The notes: generated by a model from the sequence alone, not told the origin. Positions 29,616-38,752 are shown, counted from the first letter of the stretch. The stretch: DNA of 64,000 bases from Cryobacterium cryoconiti (GCF_004403065.1 NZ_SOHA01000041.1:1-64000); one strand, 5' to 3'. Numbers and translations: made by a program.

Positions 29616-30248
29616 CTAGTCGTGGAGGGTGCCCAGCCAGTTGCTGAGCAGACGGATGCCGGCCTCACCGGATTTCTCCGGGTGGAACTGGGTGGCTGTG
29701 AGCGGTCCGTTCTCGATGGCGGCCAGGAACGGCCGACCGTGCTCGGACCAGGTGAGAATCGGCTTCGGGAACGGCGGCATGACGTCGAGGGTCCAGTCCT
29801 GGGCGGCATAGGAGTGCACGAAGTAGAACCGCTCCTGCTCGATGCCGCGGAAGAGGGCTGACCCTTCCCCCGGCGTGACCGTGTCCCAGCCCATGTGCGG
29901 CAGAACGGGCGCGTCCAGCCGGGTCACGGTGCCCGGCCATTCGCCGAGGCCTTCCGTGTCGATTCCGCGTTCGACGCCGTGCTCGAACATGACCTGCATG
30001 CCCACGCAGATGCCGAGCACCGGGCGTCCGCCCGCGATCCGCCGGTCGATGATCTCATCGCCCCGCACGGCGGTCAGCGCCTGCATCACGGCGCTGAACG
30101 CCCCCACACCGGGCACGACCAGGCCGTCGGCCTCGAGCGCTTCACGGCGATCGCTGGTCAGCGTGACGACAGCCCCGGCCAGCTCGAGAGCCTTGACTGC
30201 CGAGTGCACGTTTCCCGTGCCGTAGTCGAAGACGACGACGTTGGTCAC
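29616..30248 (-). CDS. hisH: Imidazole glycerol phosphate synthase, glutaminase subunit
   Basis: HisH supplies ammonia to HisF. The 210-aa class I glutamine amidotransferase has its nucleophile in [14 protein letters not shown] and the His-Glu pair in [13 protein letters not shown]. The GTG start overlaps the hisB stop (GTGA). hisF is not in this window after priA, so the synthase partner is encoded elsewhere. Confidence 0.95.
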   Translation of the reverse strand: MTNVVVFDYGTGNVHSAVKALELAGAVVTLTSDRREALEADGLVVPGVGAFSAVMQALTAVRGDEIIDRRIAGGRPVLGICVGMQVMFEHGVERGIDTEGLGEWPGTVTRLDAPVLPHMGWDTVTPGEGSALFRGIEQERFYFVHSYAAQDWTLDVMPPFPKPILTWSEHGRPFLAAIENGPLTATQFHPEKSGEAGIRLLSNWLGTLHD

Positions 30249-30868
30249 AGTGCACCCTTGGTGGACGGGATGCCCGACACCAGCGGGTCGAGCGCCTTGG
30301 CCTGCCGGAAGGCACGGGCGAAGGCCTTGAACTCGGCTTCGGCGATGTGGTGCGGGTCGCGACCGCCCTGTACCGTGACGTGCACGGTGAGGCCGGCGTT
30401 GAAGGCCACGGCCTCGAACACGTGGCGCACCATCGATCCGGTGAAGTGGCCTCCGATCAGGTGGAATTCGAAACCCGCCGGTTCTCCCCGGTGCACGAGG
30501 TACGGGCGTCCGGAGATGTCGACGACGGCCTGCACGAGCGCCTCGTCGAGCGGCACCAGGGCGTCGCCGTACCGGGAGATGCCGGATTTGTCCCCGAGGG
30601 CCTGCTTGATGGCCTGCCCGAGCAGGATTCCGACGTCTTCGACGGTGTGGTGCACGTCGATCTCGATGTCACCGCGCGCCCGCACCGTGAGGTCGGTCAG
30701 CGAGTGTTTCGCGAACGCGGTCAACAGGTGGTCGTAGAACGGGACCGAGGTCTGAATGTCGGACTCACCGGTGCCGTCGAGGTTGAGCGACAGGTCGATG
30801 CTCGACTCGCTCGTCTCACGCTGCAGGTGGGCGAAACGGGGCGGAGTGGACGCTGAAGAGAAGCTCAT
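30245..30868 (-). CDS. hisB: Imidazoleglycerol-phosphate dehydratase
   Basis: This Mn-dependent enzyme of histidine synthesis is monofunctional, at 207 aa. Metal-binding motifs [11 protein letters not shown] and the duplicated [14 protein letters not shown] are present. TAAACT 6 nt upstream of ATG, inside the 26-bp gap after hisC, suggests an internal leaderless promoter. Confidence 0.96.
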   Translation of the reverse strand: MSFSSASTPPRFAHLQRETSESSIDLSLNLDGTGESDIQTSVPFYDHLLTAFAKHSLTDLTVRARGDIEIDVHHTVEDVGILLGQAIKQALGDKSGISRYGDALVPLDEALVQAVVDISGRPYLVHRGEPAGFEFHLIGGHFTGSMVRHVFEAVAFNAGLTVHVTVQGGRDPHHIAEAEFKAFARAFRQAKALDPLVSGIPSTKGAL

Positions 30869-30880
30869 ACGCCTAGTTTA
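30866..30880 (-). promoter_or_regulatory. Leaderless-type -10 of hisB
   Basis: TAAACT (30880 to 30875), 6 nt, ATG 30868. It could give extra transcription of hisB-hisH-priA relative to hisC. Confidence 0.4.
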
Positions 30881-30894
30881 TTGGCCTGATCCGG

Positions 30895-31983
30895 TCACGG
30901 CTGCCCGAGCGCTTCGATGGCGGTGAGGAAGGCGGTCGTCTCCGCTTCGGTGCCGGCGCTGACTCGCAGGTGGCCGGGGATGCCGACGTCCCGCACGAGG
31001 ACGCCGTCGGCCAGCAGGGCTTCGAACGTGGCCCGCGGGTCTTCGACCCCGCCGAACAGCACGAAGTTGCTCGCACTGCGCAGCGGCGAGTACCCGAGGC
31101 AAGTCAGTTCGGCCGAGATGCGGTCGCGCTGGGAGCGGATGTCGTCGACCATCGCGAGCATCGCCGGCGTGTGGGCGAGGGCGGCGACTGCGGCCGCCTG
31201 GGTGAGCGCCGACAGGTGGTACGGCAGGCGCACGAGGCGCAGCGCATCCGTCACGGCCGGGTCGGCGGCCAGATACCCGACGCGGGCTCCGGCGAAGGCG
31301 AACGCCTTGCTCATGGTGCGGGAGACCAGCAGACGCTCCCGGCCGGGCAGCAGGCTGAGCGCACTCGGCGCGTCGGTCGGGCCGAACTCGTAATAGGCCT
31401 CGTCGACGACGACGACACCGTCGGTCGCGTCGTAGACGGCCGCGATGGTGTCCAGGGACAGCGGTGTGCCGGTGGGGTTGTTCGGCGAGCAGAGGAAGAC
31501 GAGGTCGGGGGCGACCCGGTTGACCCAGTCGACGGCCGTGGCCGGGCTGAGCTCGAAGTCGGCGTCGCGCCCGCCGGCGATCCAGCGGGTGCCGGTTCCG
31601 GAGGCGAGCAGCGGGTACATCGAGTATGTCGGTGCAAACCCGAGCACGGACCGCCCGGGACCACCGAAGGCCTGAAGCACCTGCTGCAGCACCTCGTTGG
31701 ACCCGTTCGCCGCCCAGATGTTCTTGCGGGTCAGCCCATGGCCGAGGTATCGGGCGAGGGAATCGCGCAGTTCTGTGAATTCCCGATCGGGATACCGGTT
31801 GACGGTTTTCACCGCGACCGCCAGCGCAGAGACGATGTCCTGCGCCACCTCGTCCGGGATTCCGTGTGTGTTCTCATTCACATTGAGGGCCACCGGCACA
31901 TGCAGTTGGGGGGCCCCGTAGGGAGTGAGTCCGCGCAGATTATCGCGGAGGGGCAGGTCGCTGAGACTGGTCACTCCCCCCAT
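30895..31983 (-). CDS. hisC: Histidinol-phosphate aminotransferase
   Basis: The 362-aa class II PLP aminotransferase makes L-histidinol phosphate. PLP-lysine is in SRTMSKAFAFAG; CSPNNPTG and the N-terminal NVNENTHG motifs are typical. In most actinobacteria hisD precedes hisC; here the upstream neighbour is the LysM gene and hisD is absent. The first ATG (31983) lacks a Shine-Dalgarno; GTG 31974 (VTSLSD) is an alternative start. Confidence 0.94.
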   Translation of the reverse strand: MGGVTSLSDLPLRDNLRGLTPYGAPQLHVPVALNVNENTHGIPDEVAQDIVSALAVAVKTVNRYPDREFTELRDSLARYLGHGLTRKNIWAANGSNEVLQQVLQAFGGPGRSVLGFAPTYSMYPLLASGTGTRWIAGGRDADFELSPATAVDWVNRVAPDLVFLCSPNNPTGTPLSLDTIAAVYDATDGVVVVDEAYYEFGPTDAPSALSLLPGRERLLVSRTMSKAFAFAGARVGYLAADPAVTDALRLVRLPYHLSALTQAAAVAALAHTPAMLAMVDDIRSQRDRISAELTCLGYSPLRSASNFVLFGGVEDPRATFEALLADGVLVRDVGIPGHLRVSAGTEAETTAFLTAIEALGQP

Positions 31984-32052
31984 ATTACCGGCGGACGTAT
32001 CGCACGAACGGGTTCGGCCGAATCAGGGCCCGCTGGACCAGGACTGAGTGAA

Positions 32053-32409
32053 TCAAAACTCGTTCGGCAGGGCGAGCCTCTGACCGGGCTGCACGCTGTC
32101 GGACGGGAGCTGGTTGAGGCTCACGATCTCGGCGATGACGTCGCGCGGGTCGGACGTCGGGGCGATGGTCTCGGCGAGTTGCCAGAGCGACTGCCCCGAT
32201 TGAATGGTCACGTAGTCGAAGGCCGTGGCCACACGGCCGACCGTCGAGCTCTCGGCGGCTGCCAGTCCGCCGTTCAGAACGACGACGAGTGCCGCGGCCA
32301 CGAGCGGAAGGCCCGCCAGCGCCGTGAAAACAACGCGACCGCGCCGGGTCAGACGCAGTCGGCTGCGCCCTGTCGCGATGGGGGCGCCAAGATCAAGTGC
32401 AGTGCTCAT
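32053..32409 (-). CDS. LysM-domain cell-division inhibitor-like protein (SOS-linked)
   Basis: The 118-aa protein has a short basic N-terminus, one membrane segment (~27-50, LAGLPLVAAALVVVLNGGLAA) and an extracytoplasmic LysM domain (~65-115, VTIQSGQSLWQLAE, VQPGQRLALP). Size, topology and divergent position next to lexA match the actinobacterial SOS division suppressors (DivS of Corynebacterium, the Rv2719c gene beside lexA in mycobacteria) and Bacillus YneA. ATG 32409 has AGGAGG. Two LexA-type sites lie in the shared intergenic region. Function is inferred from this context. Confidence 0.8.
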   Translation of the reverse strand: MSTALDLGAPIATGRSRLRLTRRGRVVFTALAGLPLVAAALVVVLNGGLAAAESSTVGRVATAFDYVTIQSGQSLWQLAETIAPTSDPRDVIAEIVSLNQLPSDSVQPGQRLALPNEF

Positions 32410-32462
32410 ATCCAACCTCCTGTAAGAAGACGCATCCGGCTCTCGGCCGGGAGAGCCGGATG

Positions 32463-32477
32463 CGAACTTATGTTCCG
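32463..32477. promoter_or_regulatory. LexA-type SOS box 1
   Basis: CGAACTTATGTTCCG has the exact GAAC-N4-GTTC core of Gram-positive/actinobacterial LexA operators. It lies 54 bp upstream of the LysM gene start. Confidence 0.8.
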
Positions 32478-32546
32478 AATGTATATTCGATATTTCGAAC
32501 AATCAAGCCCTATTCGGTACTTTCTGAAAAGATTTTTCCGACACAC

Positions 32547-32562
32547 TCGAATACATGTTTGT
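32547..32562. promoter_or_regulatory. LexA-type SOS box 2
   Basis: TCGAATACATGTTTGT fits the actinobacterial consensus TCGAAC-N4-GTTCGA with mainly transition differences. It lies ~130 bp before lexA and probably mediates lexA autoregulation. The 32410-32692 gap is otherwise AT-rich promoter DNA. Confidence 0.65.
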
Positions 32563-32692
32563 TTTCTGAGCGTGAGATGGATACAGTTTCGATTGTCTGA
32601 TTGAAACTCAATCAGGCACCCCCGACATTCGCGTGAAACGGTCGCCGTCACGGCTGCTGCCAGCGCACCACTCAAAACGAGGAGCGACGAAC

Positions 32693-33394
32693 GTGGCACA
32701 AGACACCAGCGGTCCCCGCGACAAGGGCGGCACCAGACGGCGCAAGAGCCTGAGCGAGAAACAGCTCGCCATCCTCGACGTGATCCAGCGCTCGGTCAGC
32801 CAGCGCGGTTATCCGCCGAGCATGCGCGAGATCGGCGACGCCGTCGGGCTCGCCTCCCTGTCGAGCGTCACCCACCAGCTCAACCAGCTTGAACTGAGCG
32901 GTTATCTGCGCCGCGACCCGAATCGTCCCCGCGCCCTCGAAGTTCTGATCGAGATTCCGCAGTCGCCCGAAGACGCCACGTCCGGCACGGAGAGTTTCCA
33001 CACCGGGGTCCAGGTCGGTGATGCCGCGATGGTGCCGCTCGTCGGCCGCATTGCGGCCGGAATTCCGATCACCGCCGAACAGCAGATCGACGAGATCTTC
33101 CCGCTCCCCCGCCAGCTCGTCGGTAAGGGCGATCTCTTCATGCTCAAGGTGACGGGCGAGTCCATGATCGACGCGGCCATCATGGATGGTGACTGGGTCG
33201 TCGTTCGGCAGCAGAAGACCGCGGAGAACGGCGAGATCGTCGCGGCCATGCTCGACAACGAGGCCACCGTGAAGGTGTTCCGCCAGCGCGACGGACACAC
33301 CTGGCTGCTCCCCCGCAACACGAACTTCGAACCGATCGTCGGCGACCACGCCGAGATTCTCGGCAAGGTCGTGGCGGTGCTGCGCTCGGTGTAG
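32693..33394 (+). CDS. lexA: LexA SOS repressor
   Basis: This repressor of DNA-damage genes cleaves itself with RecA* help. The 233-aa protein has a winged HTH (~20-85, [16 protein letters not shown]), cleavage site Ala122-Gly123 (RIAAGIP), catalytic Ser157 (TGESMID) and Lys194 (ATVKVF). GTG 32693 was chosen for its GAGGAG ribosome-binding site and for matching the usual start; the upstream in-frame ATG lacks one. Target sites are visible upstream and in front of recA in this window. Confidence 0.96.
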   Translation: MAQDTSGPRDKGGTRRRKSLSEKQLAILDVIQRSVSQRGYPPSMREIGDAVGLASLSSVTHQLNQLELSGYLRRDPNRPRALEVLIEIPQSPEDATSGTESFHTGVQVGDAAMVPLVGRIAAGIPITAEQQIDEIFPLPRQLVGKGDLFMLKVTGESMIDAAIMDGDWVVVRQQKTAENGEIVAAMLDNEATVKVFRQRDGHTWLLPRNTNFEPIVGDHAEILGKVVAVLRSV

Positions 33395-33419
33395 GCCGGA
33401 TCACGGCTCGGGGTCTCGC

Positions 33420-33438
33420 GGTCTCGACAGGCTCGACC
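33420..33438. repeat. TCGACARGCTC hairpin element, copy B (GGTC/GACC stem)
   Basis: TCGACAGGCTC (33424-33434) is flanked by pairing GGTC and GACC. It lies 25 bp after the lexA stop, inside a slightly larger GTCTC...GAGAC inverted repeat. Confidence 0.6.
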
Positions 33439-33479
33439 AGCGTCGTGGAGACTCTGATTTGTCGGGTCACCACAGGGTT

Positions 33480-33529
33480 CAGGAGGCCGGGCACGAACAC
33501 CGTTTTTCGGTGTCGTGCCCGGCCTCCTG
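33480..33529. terminator. Long hairpin between convergent lexA and metE
   Basis: A ~22-bp near-perfect stem (33480-33502 and 33508-33529, one bulged A) closes on a TTTTT loop. It is symmetric and lies 22 bp from the metE stop. There is no T tract after the stem, so termination efficiency is uncertain. Confidence 0.7.
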
Positions 33530-33550
33530 CGTGAGTGCCGCCGGCGCGGA

Positions 33551-35878
33551 CTACGCGGACACGGTCAGGCTCGCACGCACGGCGTGGGTGGCGGCGAGCA
33601 TGTTCCGCAGAGACTGCACCGTCTCGGCATAGCCCCGGGTTTTCAGCCCGCAATCCGGGTTCACCCAGATCTGGCCGGACGGGATGGCCCGGGCGGCTCG
33701 CTCGAGCAGGTCGGTCAGCTCGGCGACACTGGGAACCCGCGGCGAGTGGATGTCCCACACACCCGGGCCGATCCCGTGGTCGAAGCCGGAGGACTGGATG
33801 TCCCCGACGACCTCCATGCGCGACCGTGCCGCCTCAATGCTGGTCACGTCGGCGTCCAGATTGCGGATCGCGTCGATGACGACGCCGAATTCGGAATAAC
33901 ACAGGTGCGTGTGGATCTGCGTCGCCTCGGCCGCACCGGCGGTGGCCAGGCGGAACGAGCCCACCGACCAGTCGAGGTATTCTGCGTGGTCCTCCTTCTT
34001 CAGCGGCAGCAGTTCTCGCAGTGCGGGCTCGTCGACCTGGACGATCTGAATTCCCGCTCTCTCGAGGTCGGCGATTTCATCGCGGAGCGCCAGGGCCACC
34101 TGCCGGGCCGTGTCGCCGAGCGGCTGGTCATCGCGCACGAACGACCACGCGAGGATCGTCACCGGGCCGGTGAGCATCCCCTTCACCGGTTTGAGCGTCA
34201 GACCCTGGGCGTACGCCGACCACTCGACCGTGATCGGCTGCGGCCGGGACACATCTCCCCAGAGGATCGAGGGGCGCACGCACCGGCTGCCGTACGACTG
34301 CACCCAGCCGTTCTCGGTGACGGCGAACCCGTCGAGATTCTCGGCGAAGTACTGCACCATGTCGTTGCGCTCCGGCTCGCCGTGCACCAGCACGTCGAGG
34401 CCGATTTCTTCCTGCACCGTGACCACGCGCGCTATCTCGGCCCGCATCAGGTCTCGATAGTCAACGGTGCTCAGCGACCCCTTGAGTAATTGCGCCCGGG
34501 CCCGACGGATGTCCCCGGTCTGCGGGAACGATCCGATCGTGGTCGTCGGCAGGAACGGCAGATTCAGGGTGGCCTCCTGGGCCGCCACCCGTGCGGCGTA
34601 GTCCACGCGGGTGAAGTCGGTCGGGGTGAGGGCCTCCGTGCGCACGCGTACGGCGCCGTCGTGCACGCCGGGCGCGACCCGTCTCGCGTCGAGGGCTGCG
34701 GAGGCTGCCGCGAGGTCGGCGGCGATGGCAGCACGCCCCTCGGAGAGCCCCCGGGCGATCGTGGCCACCTGGGTGACCTTCTGGTCGGCGAAGGCCAGCC
34801 AACTCTTCAACTCGTCGCTCAGCGCCGATTCGTCGTCGACGTCGTGCGGCACGTGCAGCAACGACGTCGAGGTGGAGACCGTGACCCGGGGTGAGAGCCG
34901 CGCCAGACCGGCCACGGTCACGAAGGCCGTCGCCAGGTCACCGCGCCAAATGTTGTGGCCGTCGATGACGCCGGCAACCAGCGTCGTCGTCTCCAACCCG
35001 GCCGTCACGGCCGGCACTTTTCCCCGCACCAGGTCGAGCCCGATGGCTTCCACCGCGGTCGCTGCGAGAACGGGCAGGGCGTCGTCGAGACTGCCGTAGG
35101 GTGCTGCGACAAAGATGGAGGGGCGCTCGGCGAGGCCCCCGAGCGTGGTGTACGCGGAGTGAACGGCGGTCAGGGCATCCGCTCTCGGGATGTCGATGCT
35201 CTCGCTGACGAGGGCAGGTTCGTCCAGTTGCACCCATTCGGCGCCGGCGGCGCGCAACCGCTGCAGCAAGGCCGCGTAGACGGGCACGAGGTCGTCGAGG
35301 CGTTCCAGCGGGCTGAAGCCGGCGGGAGCCGCGTCGCTCGGCTTGCTGAGCAGCAGGAACGTGACCGGGCCGACGATGACCGGACGGGTCAGGAATCCGG
35401 CTGCCTTCGCCTCCACGAACTCCTGCACGAGACGGTCACTGGCGAGGGAGAACGCGGTCTCAGGACCGATTTCCGGCACCAGGTAGTGATAGTTGGAGTC
35501 GAACCATTTGGTCATCTCGAGCGGCAGATGGTCGCCGGCACCGCGGGCGAGAGTGAAGTACCCGGCCAGGTCGAGGCGCCCGTCGGCATCCTGGAGATGA
35601 GCGAACCGGGCCGGGACGGCGCCCACCGTGCACAGGGCGTCCAGAACCTGGTCGTAAAACGAGAACGATTCCGGGATGGAGGAGTCATCCCGGCCGAGTC
35701 CGAGCCGCACGAGGCGCTCCCGGGTACTCCCGCGCAGGGCAGCAGCGGTGGTTTCGAGCTCCCCCGCGGTGACCGATCCGGCCCAGAACGCTTCGACGGC
35801 CCTTTTCAGTTGACGGCGCGGGCCGATGCGGGGATAGCCGAGGATGGTGCCGGCGGGGAACGTGGGGAACGTGGTCAT
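33551..35878 (-). CDS. metE: Cobalamin-independent methionine synthase
   Basis: This enzyme transfers a methyl group from methyl-THF-polyglutamate to homocysteine. The 775-aa protein has the N-terminal GYPRIGPRRQLKRAVEAFW, and zinc ligands in THLCYSEF and VNPDCGLKTRG of the C-terminal barrel. It overlaps metF by ATGA, so substrate supply and use are coupled. Confidence 0.97.
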   Translation of the reverse strand: MTTFPTFPAGTILGYPRIGPRRQLKRAVEAFWAGSVTAGELETTAAALRGSTRERLVRLGLGRDDSSIPESFSFYDQVLDALCTVGAVPARFAHLQDADGRLDLAGYFTLARGAGDHLPLEMTKWFDSNYHYLVPEIGPETAFSLASDRLVQEFVEAKAAGFLTRPVIVGPVTFLLLSKPSDAAPAGFSPLERLDDLVPVYAALLQRLRAAGAEWVQLDEPALVSESIDIPRADALTAVHSAYTTLGGLAERPSIFVAAPYGSLDDALPVLAATAVEAIGLDLVRGKVPAVTAGLETTTLVAGVIDGHNIWRGDLATAFVTVAGLARLSPRVTVSTSTSLLHVPHDVDDESALSDELKSWLAFADQKVTQVATIARGLSEGRAAIAADLAAASAALDARRVAPGVHDGAVRVRTEALTPTDFTRVDYAARVAAQEATLNLPFLPTTTIGSFPQTGDIRRARAQLLKGSLSTVDYRDLMRAEIARVVTVQEEIGLDVLVHGEPERNDMVQYFAENLDGFAVTENGWVQSYGSRCVRPSILWGDVSRPQPITVEWSAYAQGLTLKPVKGMLTGPVTILAWSFVRDDQPLGDTARQVALALRDEIADLERAGIQIVQVDEPALRELLPLKKEDHAEYLDWSVGSFRLATAGAAEATQIHTHLCYSEFGVVIDAIRNLDADVTSIEAARSRMEVVGDIQSSGFDHGIGPGVWDIHSPRVPSVAELTDLLERAARAIPSGQIWVNPDCGLKTRGYAETVQSLRNMLAATHAVRASLTVSA

Positions 35879-36870
35879 GAGTACTCCTTGGCGGGGTCAG
35901 AGGCAGACGGGGCAGAGACAGAAGGGGCAGGGACGAGAAGACCGCAGCCGTCCAGAACGGAGAGCACGGTCTCGTGCTGGTTGAAGGCGTACAGGTGCAG
36001 ACCGGGAGCGCCGCCGGCGATGAGTTCCCGGGCCAGTTCGGTGGCCTGACGGATGCCGATGTCACGCTGGCCCTCTTTGGTCGGCTCCACCTCGAGCGCG
36101 ATCGCAAGCTCGGACGGAAGTTCCTCGCCGGACAACTCCAGGATGCGGCGCAGCCGGGCCGGACTCGTGACCGGCATGATCCCGGGCAGGATCGGGAACT
36201 CGACCCCGGCGGCCCTGGCCCGTTGGATGAAGCTGAGGTAGTGGTCGGCATGGAAGAACAGCTGGGTGATCGCCAGGTTCGCGCCGGCGGCCTGCTTGGC
36301 CAGCAGCGTGTCGATGTCCTGGGCCGTCGACCGGGAACGCGGGTGACCGTTCGGGAAGGCCGCCACGGCGATGCGCACCTTTTTCCGGTCGCGCTTGATC
36401 GAGCGTGCTGCGGGGAGTCCGGGGATGACGGATTCGCGGTACGGCTCCCGCTCGGCCTGCACCCGGTGGATCAGCTGCACCAGTTCCGCCGCACTGCCCA
36501 GGTCGCCGAGGAAGGCCTCCCCCTCACGAACGCCCTCCGGCGGATCACCGCGCAGGGCCAGGAAGCTCCGCACCCCGGCATCCAGGAATTCCCGGATCAG
36601 CTGGCTGGCTTCCGCGTTCGACGATCCCACACAGGTGAGGTGGGCCAGCGGGTCCACCGTGGTGGTGCGCAGGATGTGGGTGAGCACGTCCAGGGAGGAT
36701 CGCCGGGAGGAGCCGTTCGCGCCGTAGGTGACCGAGATGAACTCGGGGCCCGCAGCGGCGAGCCGCTCGATGGTGGCGTGCAGCGCGGACGTGGCGGCAT
36801 CCGATTTGGGCGGATACAGCTCGAACGAGAACGGGATGTTCCCGCAGTCAGGGTCCGAGGTGTTGGGCAT
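35875..36870 (-). CDS. metF: 5,10-methylenetetrahydrofolate reductase
   Basis: This FAD enzyme produces methyl-THF for MetE. The 331-aa (beta-alpha)8 barrel starts with PFSFELYPPKSD and has the VTYGANGSSR and LRGDPPEG motifs. ATG follows GAGGAG. First gene of metF-metE, preceded by a structured leader. Confidence 0.95.
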   Translation of the reverse strand: MPNTSDPDCGNIPFSFELYPPKSDAATSALHATIERLAAAGPEFISVTYGANGSSRRSSLDVLTHILRTTTVDPLAHLTCVGSSNAEASQLIREFLDAGVRSFLALRGDPPEGVREGEAFLGDLGSAAELVQLIHRVQAEREPYRESVIPGLPAARSIKRDRKKVRIAVAAFPNGHPRSRSTAQDIDTLLAKQAAGANLAITQLFFHADHYLSFIQRARAAGVEFPILPGIMPVTSPARLRRILELSGEELPSELAIALEVEPTKEGQRDIGIRQATELARELIAGGAPGLHLYAFNQHETVLSVLDGCGLLVPAPSVSAPSASDPAKEYS

Positions 36871-37014
36871 TGCTCCTCATTCGACAGTTGCCAGTGGCGG
36901 GCACTGGGGCCGGGCGGCCGCGGACCGCCAGTCAGGACAGGCGGGTTTTCGCGGGCGGGTGCCGGGCTCGGCTGTCGCTCCATGCCGCCGGCCGGAAGGC
37001 CCGCGGCAACGATT
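36871..37014 (-). promoter_or_regulatory. Candidate structured leader RNA of metFE
   Basis: From the predicted start of transcription to metF there are ~144 nt. GCCGCGG (37007 to 37001) can pair with CCGCGGC (36923 to 36917), closing a domain that contains two smaller hairpins and a CCGAGCCCGGCA stretch. A separate perfect hairpin CCAGTG/CACTGG (36907 to 36891) lies just before the metF ribosome-binding site and could sequester or release it. The layout is riboswitch-like and a methionine/SAM ligand would fit; no known class could be assigned. This leader plus the promoter accounts for most of the gap 36871-37184. Confidence 0.4.
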
Positions 37015-37020
37015 GAGAAG

Positions 37021-37071
37021 ACTCTAACAAGCACGCCGCACGGGAGGCAGGCCTGTGACCGAATGTGTCAC
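37021..37071 (-). promoter_or_regulatory. Candidate metF promoter and operator
   Basis: A TAGAGT -10 (37026 to 37021) and, about 30 bp upstream, a 17-bp palindrome GTGAC-N7-GTCAC (37055-37071) suggest a promoter with an operator. The -35 is weak. No regulator is assigned; 37072-37184 shows nothing else recognisable. Confidence 0.35.
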
Positions 37072-37184
37072 GAGACCAGACCTCAGCGGCACCGGCGAGC
37101 AGGCACGGCGCGGAAACGAGCGCAACGAGACGCGTTCTGTTACGGCGAGGCCTGACCGGAGTCGGTGCGGAACGGCAGCGGAGA

Positions 37185-38723
37185 TCAGCCGGCGACGGCC
37201 GGCCGAACAGCGAACGGCTCGAACTGGGCCTGGATCTCCTCGGTCACCAGCGCAGTCACCTCGGTGCCCGTCTCGGCATAGTCGGTGGAGAGAACGGTTC
37301 CCTGCTCGTGCAGAACGGCGATCAGGTCGCCCCGCTCGTAAGGGATCAGCAGCTCGAGCTTGATCGACGGCCGCGGCAGCAGGTCGGCGGCGGTCGCGAG
37401 CAGTTCGTCGATCCCCTCACCGGTGCGGGCGGAGACGAAGATGCCCTTCGGCCAGAGTCCACGCAGCACGAGCCGGTCGTCCTCGCTGATCAGGTCGCTT
37501 TTGTTGAAGACGACGATTTCGGGGATCTCCCGGGCGCCGACCTCGGCGATCACCTCGCGCACGGTCGACAACTGGCTGGCCGGGTCTGGGTGCGAGCCGT
37601 CGACGACGTGCACGATGACGTCGGCGTCGGCGACCTCCTCGAGGGTGGAGCGGAACGCCTCCACCAACTGGTGCGGCAGGTTACGCACGAACCCGACCGT
37701 GTCGGTCAACGTGTACAGCCGTCCGTCGGTCGTGGTGGACTTGCGCACCGTGGCGTCCAGGGTGGCGAAGAGGGAGTTCTCGACGAGAACGCCGGCTCGG
37801 GTGATGCGGTTGAGCAGGCTGGACTTACCGGCGTTGGTGTAACCGACGATGGCAACGGATGGCACGGCGTTGCGCTTGCGATTGGCCCGCTTGGCCTCGC
37901 GGGCGGGTTTCATTTCCAGGATCTGCTTGCGGAGCCGGGACATCCGGGTGTGGATGCGTCGGCGGTCTAGTTCGATCTTGGTCTCTCCGGGGCCGCGCGA
38001 ACCCATGCCGGCACCGGCACCACCGACCTGGCCACCGGCCTGGCGGGACATCGAGTCACCCCAGCCGCGCAGGCGGGGCAGCAGGTACTCGAGCTGGGCG
38101 AGTTCGACCTGCGCCTTGCCCTCCCGACTCTTGGCGTGCTGGCTGAAGATATCGAGGATCACGGCGGTGCGGTCGATGACCTTGACCTTGACGACATCCT
38201 CGAGCGCGCGCCGCTGGCTGGGGGCGAGCTCGGTGTCGGCGATGACGGTGTCGGCGCCCATCATTTTGACGATGCCGGCGACTTCCTCGGCCTTGCCCTT
38301 GCCGAGGTAGGTGCTGGCGTCGGGCTTGGCCCGGCGCTGCATCAGGCCGTCGAGCACGGTGGCGCCGGCGGTCTCAGCCAACGCGGCGAGTTCGCGCATG
38401 GAGTTCTCGGCATCCGCCACGGTTCCGTGCGTGTACAGGCCGATCAGTACGACGTTCTCGAGCCGCAACTGACGGTATTCGACCTCGGTGACGTCCTCGA
38501 GTTCGGTGGAGAGGCTCGGCACCCGGCGCAGGGCGTTGCGGTCTTCACGGTCCTGCTGCGCTCCGTCGTGGCCCTCGTCGTCCGGCGACGGGGCAGACTC
38601 GGCCTGCAGCGCCTGGGCGGAGCCGCTGCGGAAGAGCGAATAGCCGGCGGCCTTGCTGTCGGCGCTGGCGAGAACGCGTGCGACCACGTCGTCGGTGTCG
38701 TCGGTGTCGATTGACTCAGTCAT
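37185..38723 (-). CDS. hflX: GTPase HflX
   Basis: This ribosome-associated GTPase splits or rescues stalled or heat-damaged 50S/70S ribosomes. The 512-aa protein has an N-terminal HflX domain and glycine-rich loop (GGQVGGAGAGMGSRGPGE, ~240-258), G1 GYTNAGKS (~296), G3 DTVGFV and G4 NKSD. An acidic N-terminal extension (~1-75) is longer than in E. coli, as usual in actinobacteria. AAAGGA precedes ATG. Confidence 0.96.
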   Translation of the reverse strand: MTESIDTDDTDDVVARVLASADSKAAGYSLFRSGSAQALQAESAPSPDDEGHDGAQQDREDRNALRRVPSLSTELEDVTEVEYRQLRLENVVLIGLYTHGTVADAENSMRELAALAETAGATVLDGLMQRRAKPDASTYLGKGKAEEVAGIVKMMGADTVIADTELAPSQRRALEDVVKVKVIDRTAVILDIFSQHAKSREGKAQVELAQLEYLLPRLRGWGDSMSRQAGGQVGGAGAGMGSRGPGETKIELDRRRIHTRMSRLRKQILEMKPAREAKRANRKRNAVPSVAIVGYTNAGKSSLLNRITRAGVLVENSLFATLDATVRKSTTTDGRLYTLTDTVGFVRNLPHQLVEAFRSTLEEVADADVIVHVVDGSHPDPASQLSTVREVIAEVGAREIPEIVVFNKSDLISEDDRLVLRGLWPKGIFVSARTGEGIDELLATAADLLPRPSIKLELLIPYERGDLIAVLHEQGTVLSTDYAETGTEVTALVTEEIQAQFEPFAVRPAVAG

Positions 38724-38752
38724 TCCTTTAACACTAGTTCCTCGATGCTTGG

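Noticed and set aside
36871..37014. Assignment of the metF leader to SAM-I, SAM-IV or SAH riboswitch
   Set aside because: Some strings (GAGCCCGGCA) resemble SAM-type cores, but I could not match a full consensus; kept only as an unclassified candidate.
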